Source of the DNA: an uncultured Bacteroidales bacterium
GTDB taxonomy: Bacteria; Bacteroidota; Bacteroidia; Bacteroidales; Bacteroidaceae
Assembly: GCA_902802265.1 (NCBI GenBank)
Contig: CADCLN010000010.1
Coordinates: 1 to 64,000 of the forward strand
Reading direction: 5' to 3'
Length of the DNA: 64,000 nucleotides
Every line of letters begins with the position of its first letter. Positions within the stretch are counted from its first letter, which is position 1. Shown here piece by piece: positions 36,222 to 46,388 of this stretch. The notes beneath the pieces are model-generated. The model searched no databases and was not told where the DNA came from. It saw nothing but the letters and a program-made list of their open reading frames with translations. A program made the position numbers and the translations under genes.

Positions 36222-36323
36222 TTCAGTATCGTTTTTCTGCCCAAAATTACTCCAAAATCCACAAAGAACAAAGACAAAACCAAAGTTTTTTGCTTTTTTT
36301 TTCGCTATTCGGAGAAAAAGGCG

Positions 36324-36331
36324 TACATTTG
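36324..36331 (+). promoter_or_regulatory. -7 promoter element for the TPR-protein gene
   Basis: TACATTTG followed by CGTG fits TAnnTTTG, 43 bases before the ATG at 36375. No well-spaced TTTG is seen upstream, where the sequence is a T-rich run. Confidence 0.45.
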
Positions 36332-36374
36332 CGTGCTTAAATGGGATTCAAAGTTAAAATAATTATAAATCAAC

Positions 36375-37055
36375 ATGGCAAAAAAGCAAATTAAAAAACA
36401 AGATGAAGCTATCGCACTCGACGTGCAGCTTACGAAGACTGAGGCCTTCATTGAAAAGAACCTCAAAAAGATTCTCTGCGTTATTGGCGCAGTAGTAGTT
36501 GTAGTTCTCGCTGGGTTCCTTTGGAACAACTACAAGAACGGCAAAGAAGCCGAGGCACAAAAGGCAATAGCCAAAAGCCAGCAGGCATTCGCTCAGCAGC
36601 AGTTTGAACAAGCCTTGAACGGCGACGGCTCACAAAGCGCCGGTTTCCTGCGCATTATTGACGAATTCGGCGGAACAAAGACTGCAAACCTGGCAAAGCT
36701 CTATGCAGCCATCTGCTATGCCAAGACCGACAAGTTCGACGAAGCTGTCAAGATGTTCGAAGGCTACAGCCAGCAGGACGACCAAATGATTTCACCAGCC
36801 TCGCTCGCAGCACTCGGCAACTGCTACATTCAGCAGGGAAAGAACGACAAAGGCGTTGATTTGTTGCTGAAAGCTGCCAAGACTGCCAACAACGACGCCA
36901 TTTCTCCGCTCTGCCTGCTCCAGGCCGCACAGATTTACGAAGCAGACGGCAAGAACGACAAAGCCGTAGAACTGTACAAGGAAATCAAAGACAAGTACTT
37001 CCGCAGCTCTCTGGCAGTCGATATGGACAAATACATTGAACGCGCTTCAAAGTAA
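36375..37055 (+). CDS. Membrane-anchored tetratricopeptide-repeat protein
   Basis: The 226-residue protein has a charged N-terminus, one membrane helix (about 33-52, [19 protein letters not shown]) and TPR-like helical pairs after residue 90 ([65 protein letters not shown]). This resembles the YfgM-type anchored TPR proteins that work with secretion or envelope chaperones. A strong hairpin lies 20 bases downstream. Confidence 0.85.
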   Translation: MAKKQIKKQDEAIALDVQLTKTEAFIEKNLKKILCVIGAVVVVVLAGFLWNNYKNGKEAEAQKAIAKSQQAFAQQQFEQALNGDGSQSAGFLRIIDEFGGTKTANLAKLYAAICYAKTDKFDEAVKMFEGYSQQDDQMISPASLAALGNCYIQQGKNDKGVDLLLKAAKTANNDAISPLCLLQAAQIYEADGKNDKAVELYKEIKDKYFRSSLAVDMDKYIERASK

Positions 37056-37075
37056 CAATAAACGAACAAGGAATT

Positions 37076-37137
37076 AAGAATGAGGAATTAGGAATTAACA
37101 GAGGGTTTCACCTCATTCCTAATTCCTCATTCTTTTT
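37076..37137. terminator. 20-bp perfect hairpin downstream of the TPR gene
   Basis: Left arm 37076-37095 (AAGAATGAGGAATTAGGAAT) and right arm 37115-37134 are perfectly complementary, with a 19-base loop and a T-run after. It is a likely terminator. The GGAATTAGGAATT pattern resembles the AACTCCT repeats near 353-398. Confidence 0.75.
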
Positions 37138-37174
37138 ATTTCAATTCCCCAACTACCTAATTTTTCCTTCATTT

Positions 37175-37660
37175 ATGGCCACTATCACCCACAACCTTTC
37201 CGAATACGACATCCGATCCGTACCTTCTACCGAAGGCATGAAATTCGGTATCGTCGTCAGCGAATGGAACGCCAACATCACCGGCGCACTCCTGCAAGGC
37301 GCAAAAGACACCTTGCAGAAACATGGCGTAATGCCGAAAGACATCATCGTGCAAACAGTCCCAGGCAGCTTCGAACTGATTTACGCAGCCAGCAAAATGG
37401 TTCAACAGCCGGTAGATGCCGTTATTGCCATCGGCTGTGTCATTCGTGGCGACACACCACACTTCGACTACATCTGCCAGGGCACAACCTACGGACTGGC
37501 ACGCCTCAACACCACTCAGCCCGTCCCCGTCATCTACGGACTCATCACCACAAACAACATGCAGCAGGCTCTCGACCGCTGCGGCGGAAAACTGGGCAAC
37601 AAGGGCGACGAATGTGCTGTCACAGCCATCAAGATGGCAGCTCTCAACCGTAATATATAA
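37175..37660 (+). CDS. ribH: 6,7-dimethyl-8-ribityllumazine synthase
   Basis: The 161-residue protein has the RibH landmarks: [47 protein letters not shown] (catalytic His region) and [18 protein letters not shown]. It condenses 5-amino-6-ribitylaminouracil with dihydroxybutanone phosphate in riboflavin synthesis and forms a large hollow assembly. No other riboflavin gene is near, and no FMN riboswitch was noted. Confidence 0.95.
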   Translation: MATITHNLSEYDIRSVPSTEGMKFGIVVSEWNANITGALLQGAKDTLQKHGVMPKDIIVQTVPGSFELIYAASKMVQQPVDAVIAIGCVIRGDTPHFDYICQGTTYGLARLNTTQPVPVIYGLITTNNMQQALDRCGGKLGNKGDECAVTAIKMAALNRNI

Positions 37661-37719
37661 TAATGTGTAACGCCTCCTGCCCCACCACGGCAGGTCTCCC
37701 CTAAAACTTCCACCCGACC

Positions 37720-40700
37720 ATCAGACGTTTCGAAAGAATAATCCGCTGGTTCATTTTTGGTCTCATAGCCATCTATGCAACCCTCATTCTGCTATTCAGC
37801 TTGCCCTTCGTCCAAAAGCAAATGGCAAAGTGGATAGCAGATGCTTTGTCTGAAACCCTTCAGGCAAAAGTGGAAATCGGAAACGTAAACCTGGGATTTC
37901 TCACCCGCATCATCATCGATGACGTGACACTCAACGACCGCCAAGGCGTCAGAATGCTGAAAGTGTCGCGCCTCTCCACCTCCATCAATTACCTGGAACT
38001 GCTGCAAGGCAACATCGTCCTGCCCACAGCCCAGCTCTTTTCACCCACAGCCATACTCTACCGCGACAGCCTCGGAGCAGAACCCAACTACCAGTTCCTC
38101 ATCGACACCTTCTCGTCCGACAACGACGAAGAAAAGACGCCGCTCAATCTGCGCATCAACTCCTTCATCCTGCGCCACGCCAACATCAGCTACGACATCA
38201 AGAACCTGCCCCATGCCGACTCCATCCAGGCCGACAGCAAAGGGAAGCCCATCTACGCCTTCGACCCGCACCACATCTTCCTGAAAGATGCAGGCATGAA
38301 TGTTTCTATCAAAGCTTTGACAAACGACTCCCTAAACTTGACAGTCAAGCGATTGTCGGCTAAGGAAGCAAACAGTAGGTTGTCTGTTGAAGAATTGAAC
38401 CTTGCCCTCGAAGCCAACAAGCAACACGCCCAGCTCTCAGACTTCTACATCAAGTCGGCACACAGCACGGCGACCATCGAAACGCTATGCATTTACTATC
38501 CGGAATACGAGACCAACGGCACCTTCAGCCTTGACACAACGACCCTGAAAGCCACACTCACACCCGCCGACTTCAAAAGCCTTCTGCCAGCCGTAAAATC
38601 CGTCTATTCCCCACTCCATCTCGAAGCCACCCTTTCGGGCAACAACCACGAGATAGACCTGAACCAACTGCACGTACAAAACACACTCGGCAACATCCGG
38701 CTTCACGCCAACGCCACGGCCGCACTCCACGACAACAAAGTGAAAAGGGCTTCCGCACACATCCGCGACCTCCACGCCACAGCCGACGCCCTCCATCAGC
38801 TTTTCAGCGAACTGCAAATCAACGAAGAACCGCTGAAGCCTCTCCTGCAGTTAGGCACGATTGACTACACAGGCAGCATCGACTACACACCTGCCGAGAC
38901 ACACTCCGAAGGCAAAATCCTGACCCAAGCGGGCAACATCGACTACACAGCCAGCATCGACAGCGAACAAACCATTACAGGTCACATCATAAGTTCCGAA
39001 CTGCAGCTCGGAACTATCTTCGACAACGAAAACTACGGCACGGCCACCATCGACCTCGACGCCAGCGGAACCGTCCGCGAATTGCGCTCGGCCATAGGCC
39101 GAATCGGCATACAAAGCCCAGCCCTCGACGTGATGTCGGAAGTGGATTTTCACAGCCACCATGGACAGCACAATCTGCAGCTCGACATCGATGCCGACCG
39201 CTTCAATCCCCATGCCCTCGCCCTCACCAGCAAATTCCAGGGCGAAGAATACCAGTTCTATCTGCAAACCCAACTGACGGGCAGCAACATCGACGACCTT
39301 ACCGGATACGCACGCCTCTACGATGTGCGGATGCAGTCAGACTCCACCCTCATCGACCTGAATGCGATAGAACTGAACATCGAACAAACCGACGACGCCG
39401 AAACACACTATAACATCGAGAGCGACTTCTTCACACTCGACATCCTGGGCAAAGTCAAGCCCTCACGACTGCCCGACGCCGTCATCTCCATGCTCCACAC
39501 CCACCTGCCCTCCATCATTCACCCCAAGAAATTGCCTACCATCCCCACCGACGACATACAGTTCAGCTACTCGGCCTGGATGATTGACGCACCCTTCCTC
39601 CACCACTTCCTCGGCGGAGACTACCACATCGACGCGCCCATCAGCATTTCAGGCAGCATGGACGCCCGTCAGCAGGAAATGAACCTCTGGCTGGAAACAA
39701 GGCAGATAGAGTATGCAGGAAACAAGTACCACAACATCATCATCGACTGCAAAAACACCTCCGAACAACTCACGGCAAAAGTCTCAGGCCTCACCGTCGG
39801 AGAAGAGTCTGCCGCCAAGCTCAACGCTACAGCCCAGGCCACCAACGACACCATCGGCAGCAACATCCAATTGCAAATCCGCGGAAATACCGACATAAAC
39901 CTTGACCTGAACAGCTTCCTCACCTTCTCCGACAGTCTGAACCACCTGAAAACCAGCATCGACGTCGGGCGTTCATCCCTCTCCATCAACGACACCATCT
40001 GGCAAATGTCGCCTGCCCACATGTCGCTCTGCAACAAGGAAATTGCCTGCAACGGGCTCCACATCTCAAAGGGCGACAGCTACCTCCACATCGACGGAAC
40101 GGCATCGCCCAATCCCAACGACAGCATCGTCGTGCAACTCAACGACTTGCAGATTGAATACATCCTCGACGCCGTGAACTTCTCCTCCATCGACTTCGGA
40201 GGCTGGGCTTCGGGAAAAATCGTTATCGACGACGTCATGTCCGACTCACCCCTCCTGGCAGCAAGGCTCCAGGTGAAGAACCTCACGTTTGAAACAGGAC
40301 TCATGGGCAACGCCGACATCGCCGCCAACTGGGACAAGGAGCAGAAAGCCATCATCCTCGACGCCAACATCATCAAGGCCGCCGCCTTCGCCAATGCAGC
40401 CGGACAGGCCGAACAATCCGAACAAAGCGGCGGATTAACCTTCCCTGGCCAGACCATAGTCCACGGCCACATCTCCCCCGCCAACGACGACATCCTGCTG
40501 GAAATCACAGCCAGAGAGACACCAGCCGAATTTCTGAACGGCTTCCTCGATGGCGTCTTCAACCCCATCACGGGCACCATCACAGGACAAGTGAACGTCG
40601 TCGGCCCGCTCAGCAAAGTCAACCTGGAGGGAGAAGTCGATGCCACCCTCAACCTGAGCCTGCTGGCCACCGACGTGCCCTATCAGTTAGACAAACAGCA

Positions 40701-42249
40701 CATCACCCTGAAGCGCGGACTGATGCAATTCCAGAACATCACCCTCACAGACCGATTCGGCAACCGAGGCATCGTCAACGGCAACATCTCCCACCAATAC
40801 CTCTCCAACTTCCAATACCAGTTCAACATCAACTTCAACCGGCTGCTGGCTTACGAGGAACGCAACTTCAACGCCGACAAATTCCTGGCCACCATCTTTG
40901 CCAACGGCAACCTCAACATACGCGGACGAGACGGACACCCCATGTATCTCACAGCCAACATCACGCCCACCCGAGGGTCCGTCTTTGCCTACGACGCCGC
41001 TTCGCCCGATGCCATCGTGTCGGGAAAATTCATAGAGTTCCGCGACATCACACCCAAAGACACCGTCCGCGAAGAGAAGATTGACTACCTGAAATTCAAT
41101 TACTCCGAGACCGAAGACAACATTTTCGGACACTTCGAACTGGACCGCCCGCTCCACAACAAAAAGGAAATCGCCCAGGAAGACACCTACGAGGGCGACC
41201 TCTACATGGACTTCAACGTCAACCTGAACGAAGACTGCGAAATCAAACTCCGCATGGACCACACCGCCGATGGCTACATCAACACACGCGGCAACGGAGC
41301 CTTGACAGCCAAATACTACAACAAGGGCACCCTGGAACTCTTCGGAACCTACAACATCAACCAAGGCAGCTACCGACTCTACCTGCAAGACATCATCTAC
41401 AGAGACCTCGCCATGCAGCCTGGCAGCAGCGTCGAGTTCAACGGACCTCCCTTCGACGCCAACATCCACCTCATCTGCCACCACCTCATCAACTCAGTTC
41501 CCCTCATAGACCTTACGGCCACTGCCGCCCTCGCACAGAACAACAAGGTGCGCGTCAACTGCATCCTCGACATCACCGGAAACCTCGGCAACATGGCCTT
41601 CAATTTCGACTTCGACATCCTCAACACCAACGACGAAGTGAAACAACTGGTACGCTCCATGATCAACAGCGAAGAGGAAATGAACACGCAGATGATTTAC
41701 CTGCTGGCATTAGGCCGCTTCTACCCCACCAACATGGCACGCGCCGACAACGACGACACCTCTTCCTCTGCCGTCAATTCCCTCGTATCCAGCACCATCT
41801 CTGGACAAATCAACAACATCATTTCAGGACTGATCGGTCAGAACTCCAATTGGAACTTCGGTACAGGCATCTCCACCGGCGAAAAGGGCTGGGAAGACCT
41901 CGACGTGGAAGGAACCCTCTCGGGCCGGCTCTTCAACGACCGACTGCTCATCAACGGCAACTTCGGCTACCGCGACAACGCCCTGACCAACCAGGGCAGC
42001 TTCATCGGCGACGTCGAAGTGAAATGGCGACTCAAACAGGAAGGCGGAAACATGTACCTGAAAGCATACAACCAGACCAACGACCGCTATTTCACCAAAG
42101 CCACACTCAACACCCAGGGCATCGGCCTCAGCTACATGCACGATTTCGACTCCTGGCGCACCCTCTTCCAGAAACGGTCCAAACGCCCTGCCACCCCACC
42201 CGTCGTCATCACCGACAGCACCACCATCTACGTCGATAGCGTCCGCTAA
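37720..42249 (+). CDS. tamB: TamB-like translocation/assembly module protein, no normal start codon
   Basis: About 1509 residues if translation starts at the ATC at 37720. The N-terminal membrane helix is encoded between 37741 and 37800 (IRWFIFGLIAIYATLILLFS), but no ATG, GTG or TTG lies between the in-frame TAA at 37702-37704 and the TTG at 37801; starting at that TTG (1482 residues) would lose the anchor. ATC 37720 gives an anchor-like RRFERIIRW start. The long beta-rich middle and C-terminal DUF490 region (for example DLYMDFNVNLNEDCEIKLRM and LTQG-less ISTGEKGWEDLDVEG tail) fit TamB, which spans the periplasm and carries lipids or assists outer-membrane assembly. No TamA is adjacent. Confidence 0.85.
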   Translation: MRRFERIIRWFIFGLIAIYATLILLFSLPFVQKQMAKWIADALSETLQAKVEIGNVNLGFLTRIIIDDVTLNDRQGVRMLKVSRLSTSINYLELLQGNIVLPTAQLFSPTAILYRDSLGAEPNYQFLIDTFSSDNDEEKTPLNLRINSFILRHANISYDIKNLPHADSIQADSKGKPIYAFDPHHIFLKDAGMNVSIKALTNDSLNLTVKRLSAKEANSRLSVEELNLALEANKQHAQLSDFYIKSAHSTATIETLCIYYPEYETNGTFSLDTTTLKATLTPADFKSLLPAVKSVYSPLHLEATLSGNNHEIDLNQLHVQNTLGNIRLHANATAALHDNKVKRASAHIRDLHATADALHQLFSELQINEEPLKPLLQLGTIDYTGSIDYTPAETHSEGKILTQAGNIDYTASIDSEQTITGHIISSELQLGTIFDNENYGTATIDLDASGTVRELRSAIGRIGIQSPALDVMSEVDFHSHHGQHNLQLDIDADRFNPHALALTSKFQGEEYQFYLQTQLTGSNIDDLTGYARLYDVRMQSDSTLIDLNAIELNIEQTDDAETHYNIESDFFTLDILGKVKPSRLPDAVISMLHTHLPSIIHPKKLPTIPTDDIQFSYSAWMIDAPFLHHFLGGDYHIDAPISISGSMDARQQEMNLWLETRQIEYAGNKYHNIIIDCKNTSEQLTAKVSGLTVGEESAAKLNATAQATNDTIGSNIQLQIRGNTDINLDLNSFLTFSDSLNHLKTSIDVGRSSLSINDTIWQMSPAHMSLCNKEIACNGLHISKGDSYLHIDGTASPNPNDSIVVQLNDLQIEYILDAVNFSSIDFGGWASGKIVIDDVMSDSPLLAARLQVKNLTFETGLMGNADIAANWDKEQKAIILDANIIKAAAFANAAGQAEQSEQSGGLTFPGQTIVHGHISPANDDILLEITARETPAEFLNGFLDGVFNPITGTITGQVNVVGPLSKVNLEGEVDATLNLSLLATDVPYQLDKQHITLKRGLMQFQNITLTDRFGNRGIVNGNISHQYLSNFQYQFNINFNRLLAYEERNFNADKFLATIFANGNLNIRGRDGHPMYLTANITPTRGSVFAYDAASPDAIVSGKFIEFRDITPKDTVREEKIDYLKFNYSETEDNIFGHFELDRPLHNKKEIAQEDTYEGDLYMDFNVNLNEDCEIKLRMDHTADGYINTRGNGALTAKYYNKGTLELFGTYNINQGSYRLYLQDIIYRDLAMQPGSSVEFNGPPFDANIHLICHHLINSVPLIDLTATAALAQNNKVRVNCILDITGNLGNMAFNFDFDILNTNDEVKQLVRSMINSEEEMNTQMIYLLALGRFYPTNMARADNDDTSSSAVNSLVSSTISGQINNIISGLIGQNSNWNFGTGISTGEKGWEDLDVEGTLSGRLFNDRLLINGNFGYRDNALTNQGSFIGDVEVKWRLKQEGGNMYLKAYNQTNDRYFTKATLNTQGIGLSYMHDFDSWRTLFQKRSKRPATPPVVITDSTTIYVDSVR

Positions 42250-42295
42250 CACGCCCCCGACACACCACCTCCCCCCTGCCACAATTTTACCACTT

Positions 42296-42430
42296 TTTTA
42301 CCACAGTTATGGTAAAACTTTACCACACTTATGGTAAAACTTTACCACACTTATGGTAAAACTTTACCAGCCCTATGGTAAAACTTTACCACTTCGATGG
42401 TAAAAAATGCCCAATTCAACGGTAAAAGGA
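42296..42430. repeat. Tandem array 1 of 22-bp units with palindromic core
   Basis: Units start at 42313, 42335, 42357, 42379 and 42401, with partial units on each side. Each begins TAAAACTTTACCA and ends ATGG (two identical, others degenerate). Across unit borders the sequence GGTAAA-AC-TTTACC is an inverted repeat, so every unit can bind a dimer or form a small hairpin. The rest of the gene-free stretch (42250-42632) holds the promoter of the next gene. The same unit forms array 2 at 59753-59880. Confidence 0.85.
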
Positions 42431-42478
42431 CAGAAAACGGAAAAACTTTCACAAATACTTAATTTTAGCCAAAAAATA

Positions 42479-42510
42479 TTTGTTTGTTCGGCAAGAAAAC
42501 TGTAAATTTG
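42479..42510 (+). promoter_or_regulatory. Promoter of the 840-residue secreted protein gene
   Basis: TTTG (42479-42482), N20, TAAATTTG (42503-42510) fits the Bacteroidetes consensus. The leader to the ATG at 42633 is long (about 115 bases), and the 22-bp repeat array ends about 50 bases upstream. Confidence 0.6.
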
Positions 42511-42632
42511 CCGCGTTTATGTACTATTTCAGCACAAAACGACAGGGTTCTCCCCTTTTTTACTACCGAAACAATACCAAAAAAACTTTACATTAACCAT
42601 TATTTATTAACCATTAAAAACTTTTTAGCCTT

Positions 42633-45155
42633 ATGAAGAAAATCTACTTTTCTCTACTCGTGCTCGCCATGACACTGGTCAGCACGGTCGCTAAAGCGCA
42701 GTTCGAGGGACTGATAGAAATGTATCCCGCATCGAACTACAACACTAAATCTGTAGATTTCAGCCTGTCGGATGTGGCATTCAATTTGGATACCGACACC
42801 GCGACGCTGAGACAAGCCATCGAAAACTGGACAAGCGAATACACTCCAGTGAGCGTTGGCGACATCACAAACCTTATCGATGAGTACCTCGTTGGAACCG
42901 AAGGTGTAACCGTTGAGACCATCACCAACCTCATCGATGAATACCTCAACGGCAACAATGCTGGCAAAGCCATTATCTACATCGGTGCCAACAAAGCAGG
43001 CGGCGAGACTCCCGACCTCTACACTGCCAACGGCTTCGGCTCTTCTTGGATGAACATGGCTGGCGATGTCTGTGCTTGGGGCGACACAGAAGTAACCGAA
43101 GAGGGTGACACTGTGGGTGCAGCCAAGGTTTTCAACGACTTTGCCATCGACGCAGCGAACAACATCTTCCAGATTAAACTGGGTCAGTATCCCAACCGTC
43201 TTGTTGCAGACGACTTCTGGGCAGGTATTTTTACCCTGGTTTACGGCGAAAAGGAAGTGACCTTCACAGTACGTCTGCAAATCGTAGAGCAGCCCGCCGT
43301 AGAAGTATTGCTCTCTAAGCTCGAAATCGTAGGCAATTACGAAATGCCACTTGAATTTACCGTCGGCAAGTCATACGAAGGCAAGACTTACTCAACGACC
43401 CTCGAAGGCATCTACGACGCATTGGGCACAACACCCGAAGACCTGGATGCCGACATTGCTAACTTCACTTACACTCAAGTTGTTCAGTCCGACAGCGTAG
43501 AGGGTGATGTCGTTTACTCTTGGGCTGACGCTCTCCAGAAACCAGAAGACGCTGCCGGTGGATCATGGTTTGGTCGCTACACCAACTACAACGAAGAAAC
43601 AGGTGAAGAAACCGTCTTCGGCAACGCTCCAAAGGCTTGGAATACTGGTTCCAACACCTTCTACACACAAAGCATCACGCTGAACAACGGCGAGTTCTCC
43701 ATCGTTTCCGGTCAGTTCCCCGATGTTCTCAAAGCGGGCGACAGAGACTACGCCAACCTTTACATCATCAACGGCAGCAAGGCTGTATGCGTAAAGGTTT
43801 ACACAGTTGTAAAAGAACCAGACGCCATCGATCCTAACGAAATGATTCTGATTGGCGATACAGTTATCGCTGTAAAGGCTGACATCGACAACAGCTATGC
43901 CCAAAAGCCATTCACGGTGGACGTAGAAGCCATTGCAGCAGCACTGGAGTGCTCTGTTAACGAACTGGAAGTATTGTCATGGGGCAGCGAAGGCAGTATG
44001 TCTGACAACAGCACAGCCAACAACGGTGGCTTCTGGTTCACCGAAGACGGCTTCATCACAACCTGGGGCAACAATTCTGCATTCTTCATCGAACCAGCTT
44101 CCAATGGTGACTTCAGCAATCTGGGTGTAGGTCAATATCCTAACTACTTTGGTGCTTTGGAAGGCGAAAAGACCGTTAAGGCTCAAATCATTTTCCAGAA
44201 CGGTCAGAAGTACTTCACTGTTACTGTGGAATACACCGTAAAGGGCAAGGAACCAAAACCAGAAGAATTTACATACAACCTTGTTGCTACGGAATCACTC
44301 TCTATTCAGATTGTTCCTTCACCTGACACTTATCCTTGGGAAACCACATCAAGCCTTGACCTTGACTACATCGCCAGCAAGATTGGCACAGACGACTTTA
44401 AGCTCTACACCGACAAGGCTGATGCTGACGGCAACCTGACGTGGTCTGACAACTACACTTGTACTCCTGCTCCTGGTTTCTGGTACGGCGTACAGACTTA
44501 CGAGAACGAAGAGCATCAGGTAGTAGTTGACAATGCTGGTTGGGGCACCAACTCATTCGGTATCACTTACGCAAGTGGCGTAATCACTTGGTACCAGTAT
44601 CCAGGTCAGCGCAGTGCTGGTGATGCTTACCAAGCTAACCTCTACCTCACTAACGAAGAAACAGGCGATTACATCAAGTACATCCTCAACGTGAAGTATG
44701 TAGATGAAGTAATGCCCGAAGCAGAAATTGCAGGTCAGGAAGAAGTATTTGTTCAGATGTCTAACGACCTCTATGATGACGACGAAGGTGCTTACATCAT
44801 CTCCATCAATATGGAGGCAGCTTACGACTCGCTGGGCATCTCTGAAGAACTGATTGAAGCTTGCGCTGTCATCGCTCCTAAGTCTTCAACCATGTACAGC
44901 TCTTACCCAACTGAAGAGCAAATCTTCTACAACGCCGATGGCTACACCGTATCCGACGACGACGAAAGTGCCATCATGGCAGTAGCCGTAGTCATCAACG
45001 AAGAAGGCAAGCCTGTCCTCTACATCGACGACTTCAGCAGCTACTTCGACCAGGAAGACGCAACAGCTACAGTCCGCATCGGTCTGGAATATGACGGCAA
45101 GCGTTATCTCCACATCATCACGCTGACGAACAAAGTTCCCGAACCAAACGAATAA
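42633..45155 (+). CDS. Secreted repeat protein, DUF4859-like domains
   Basis: The 840-residue protein has a signal peptide (1-22), then residues 71-107 with two dockerin-like helices (ITNLIDEYL twice) but without calcium loops. Four diverged repeats of about 110-160 residues follow, sharing a W-G-rich stretch and GQYPN or GQFPD (near 195, 360 and 505, with a variant YPGQR near 655). This looks like tandem DUF4859, a domain seen in Bacteroidetes glycan-related proteins. No enzyme motif is visible; a surface or periplasmic binding role is possible. A strong terminator follows. Confidence 0.7.
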   Translation: MKKIYFSLLVLAMTLVSTVAKAQFEGLIEMYPASNYNTKSVDFSLSDVAFNLDTDTATLRQAIENWTSEYTPVSVGDITNLIDEYLVGTEGVTVETITNLIDEYLNGNNAGKAIIYIGANKAGGETPDLYTANGFGSSWMNMAGDVCAWGDTEVTEEGDTVGAAKVFNDFAIDAANNIFQIKLGQYPNRLVADDFWAGIFTLVYGEKEVTFTVRLQIVEQPAVEVLLSKLEIVGNYEMPLEFTVGKSYEGKTYSTTLEGIYDALGTTPEDLDADIANFTYTQVVQSDSVEGDVVYSWADALQKPEDAAGGSWFGRYTNYNEETGEETVFGNAPKAWNTGSNTFYTQSITLNNGEFSIVSGQFPDVLKAGDRDYANLYIINGSKAVCVKVYTVVKEPDAIDPNEMILIGDTVIAVKADIDNSYAQKPFTVDVEAIAAALECSVNELEVLSWGSEGSMSDNSTANNGGFWFTEDGFITTWGNNSAFFIEPASNGDFSNLGVGQYPNYFGALEGEKTVKAQIIFQNGQKYFTVTVEYTVKGKEPKPEEFTYNLVATESLSIQIVPSPDTYPWETTSSLDLDYIASKIGTDDFKLYTDKADADGNLTWSDNYTCTPAPGFWYGVQTYENEEHQVVVDNAGWGTNSFGITYASGVITWYQYPGQRSAGDAYQANLYLTNEETGDYIKYILNVKYVDEVMPEAEIAGQEEVFVQMSNDLYDDDEGAYIISINMEAAYDSLGISEELIEACAVIAPKSSTMYSSYPTEEQIFYNADGYTVSDDDESAIMAVAVVINEEGKPVLYIDDFSSYFDQEDATATVRIGLEYDGKRYLHIITLTNKVPEPNE

Positions 45156-45200
45156 TCCAAAGTACAATTCTAACCGATTGTTTGGTTTCTAATAACATTC

Positions 45201-45240
45201 GAGCCTCGCAGGACCTTTACCTGCGAGGCTCATTTATTTT
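45201..45240 (+). terminator. Rho-independent terminator after the 840-residue protein gene
   Basis: GAGCCTCGCAGG (45201-45212) pairs perfectly with CCTGCGAGGCTC (45220-45231), 7-base loop, then ATTTATTTT. Confidence 0.9.
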
Positions 45241-45314
45241 GCCTTTATTTGTTTATAAAACTTAGCTCTCAAAAGTATTTCTTTGCCATAGCAAACTAAC
45301 GCTTAAGGGAATTA

Positions 45315-46340
45315 TCATTTAATTCCCCGCTTATCCAAGGCCCGAATATAGCGGCGGGCATTCTGCTGGTGCTCAGCATAGGTGGCGGCAAAGTTGTGCG
45401 TGCCAGAGAAGTCTTCCTTGGCGCACATATAGAGATAGTTGTGCGCTTCGTGGTTGAGTACGGCGTCGATGCCCACTACGGATGGAATGCGGATGGGACC
45501 TGGAGGCAGCCCTTTGTACTTGTAGGTGTTGTAGGGCGAATCTATGTCCAAATGCTTGCGGAGAACACGACGAATAGTGAAGTCGCCCACAGCAAAGATG
45601 ACGGTAGGGTCGCTTTGCAACAGCATGTTTGCCTTCAGCCTGTTGAGGTACAGTCCTGCGATGCGTGGTTTCTCTGGATTGTTGGTCGTTTCGGAATCGA
45701 CTATGCTTGCAAGTGTAACGACTTCTTCACGGCTCATGCCCAGGGCTTTCGCCTTGGCTGTGCGTTGTTCTGCGTTCCAGAAAGCGGCATTTTCTTTCTG
45801 CAAACGTTCCAGCAACTGTTCTGCGCTGATGTTCCAATAGACCTGGTAGGTATTGGGAATGAAGAGTGCTGGTACAGTCTCCCTGGTGTACCCCAACTGT
45901 GCACAAGCGGCGGTGTCGGTCAGAATGTCTGCCAGCGAAGCAGAATCCAGCATAAGGTGTGAACTCAATCTGCCTGCCATGATTTGCACCGTGCGAACCG
46001 ACGGCACGATGAGGTTGACGGGCGACTGGGCATGGTTGTGGATGTTGCGAAGCAAGGTCAGCATATTCATGGTTGGATCCACTTCATATCGTCCTGCCTT
46101 GAGCTTTTCGGACAGTCCCAGGGCTTTTGCCGCCAAGTTGAAGCCGACAGTACAGGAGGGAGAGCCGACATCCTCGATTTTTTGTTTCACCGTCTCTACG
46201 TTGTCTGTGGGATAGATGTAGAGGTAGTCCACCTTTTTGTGGTTGAACTGTTCGCCCAGCAAAGAATAGGCGACAACTACGCCGTAGCCCACCATGCAGA
46301 GTATGACTAAAGATAGTAAGGTCAGAATGTTTTTTTTCAT
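45315..46340 (-). CDS. mltG: Endolytic murein transglycosylase MltG
   Basis: The 341-residue protein has an N-terminal membrane helix (about 5-27) and a YceG domain with LASIVDSETTNNPEKPRIAGLY (catalytic Glu in DSE), LQSDPTVIFAVGDF, SPYNTYKYKGLPPGPI and NHEAHNYLYMCAKEDFSG. MltG cuts nascent peptidoglycan strands and may terminate their elongation. It follows the CobW-like gene by 48 bases and is last in a long minus-strand run. Confidence 0.95.
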   Translation of the reverse strand: MKKNILTLLSLVILCMVGYGVVVAYSLLGEQFNHKKVDYLYIYPTDNVETVKQKIEDVGSPSCTVGFNLAAKALGLSEKLKAGRYEVDPTMNMLTLLRNIHNHAQSPVNLIVPSVRTVQIMAGRLSSHLMLDSASLADILTDTAACAQLGYTRETVPALFIPNTYQVYWNISAEQLLERLQKENAAFWNAEQRTAKAKALGMSREEVVTLASIVDSETTNNPEKPRIAGLYLNRLKANMLLQSDPTVIFAVGDFTIRRVLRKHLDIDSPYNTYKYKGLPPGPIRIPSVVGIDAVLNHEAHNYLYMCAKEDFSGTHNFAATYAEHQQNARRYIRALDKRGIK

Positions 46341-46388
46341 AAAGGATTGGTCGGAATATTCAGAGTAATCTGAGTAATCTGTGGTACA

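Noticed and set aside
42296-42430. CRISPR array
   Set aside because: The 22-bp units are adjacent with no unique spacers, and no cas gene is in the window.
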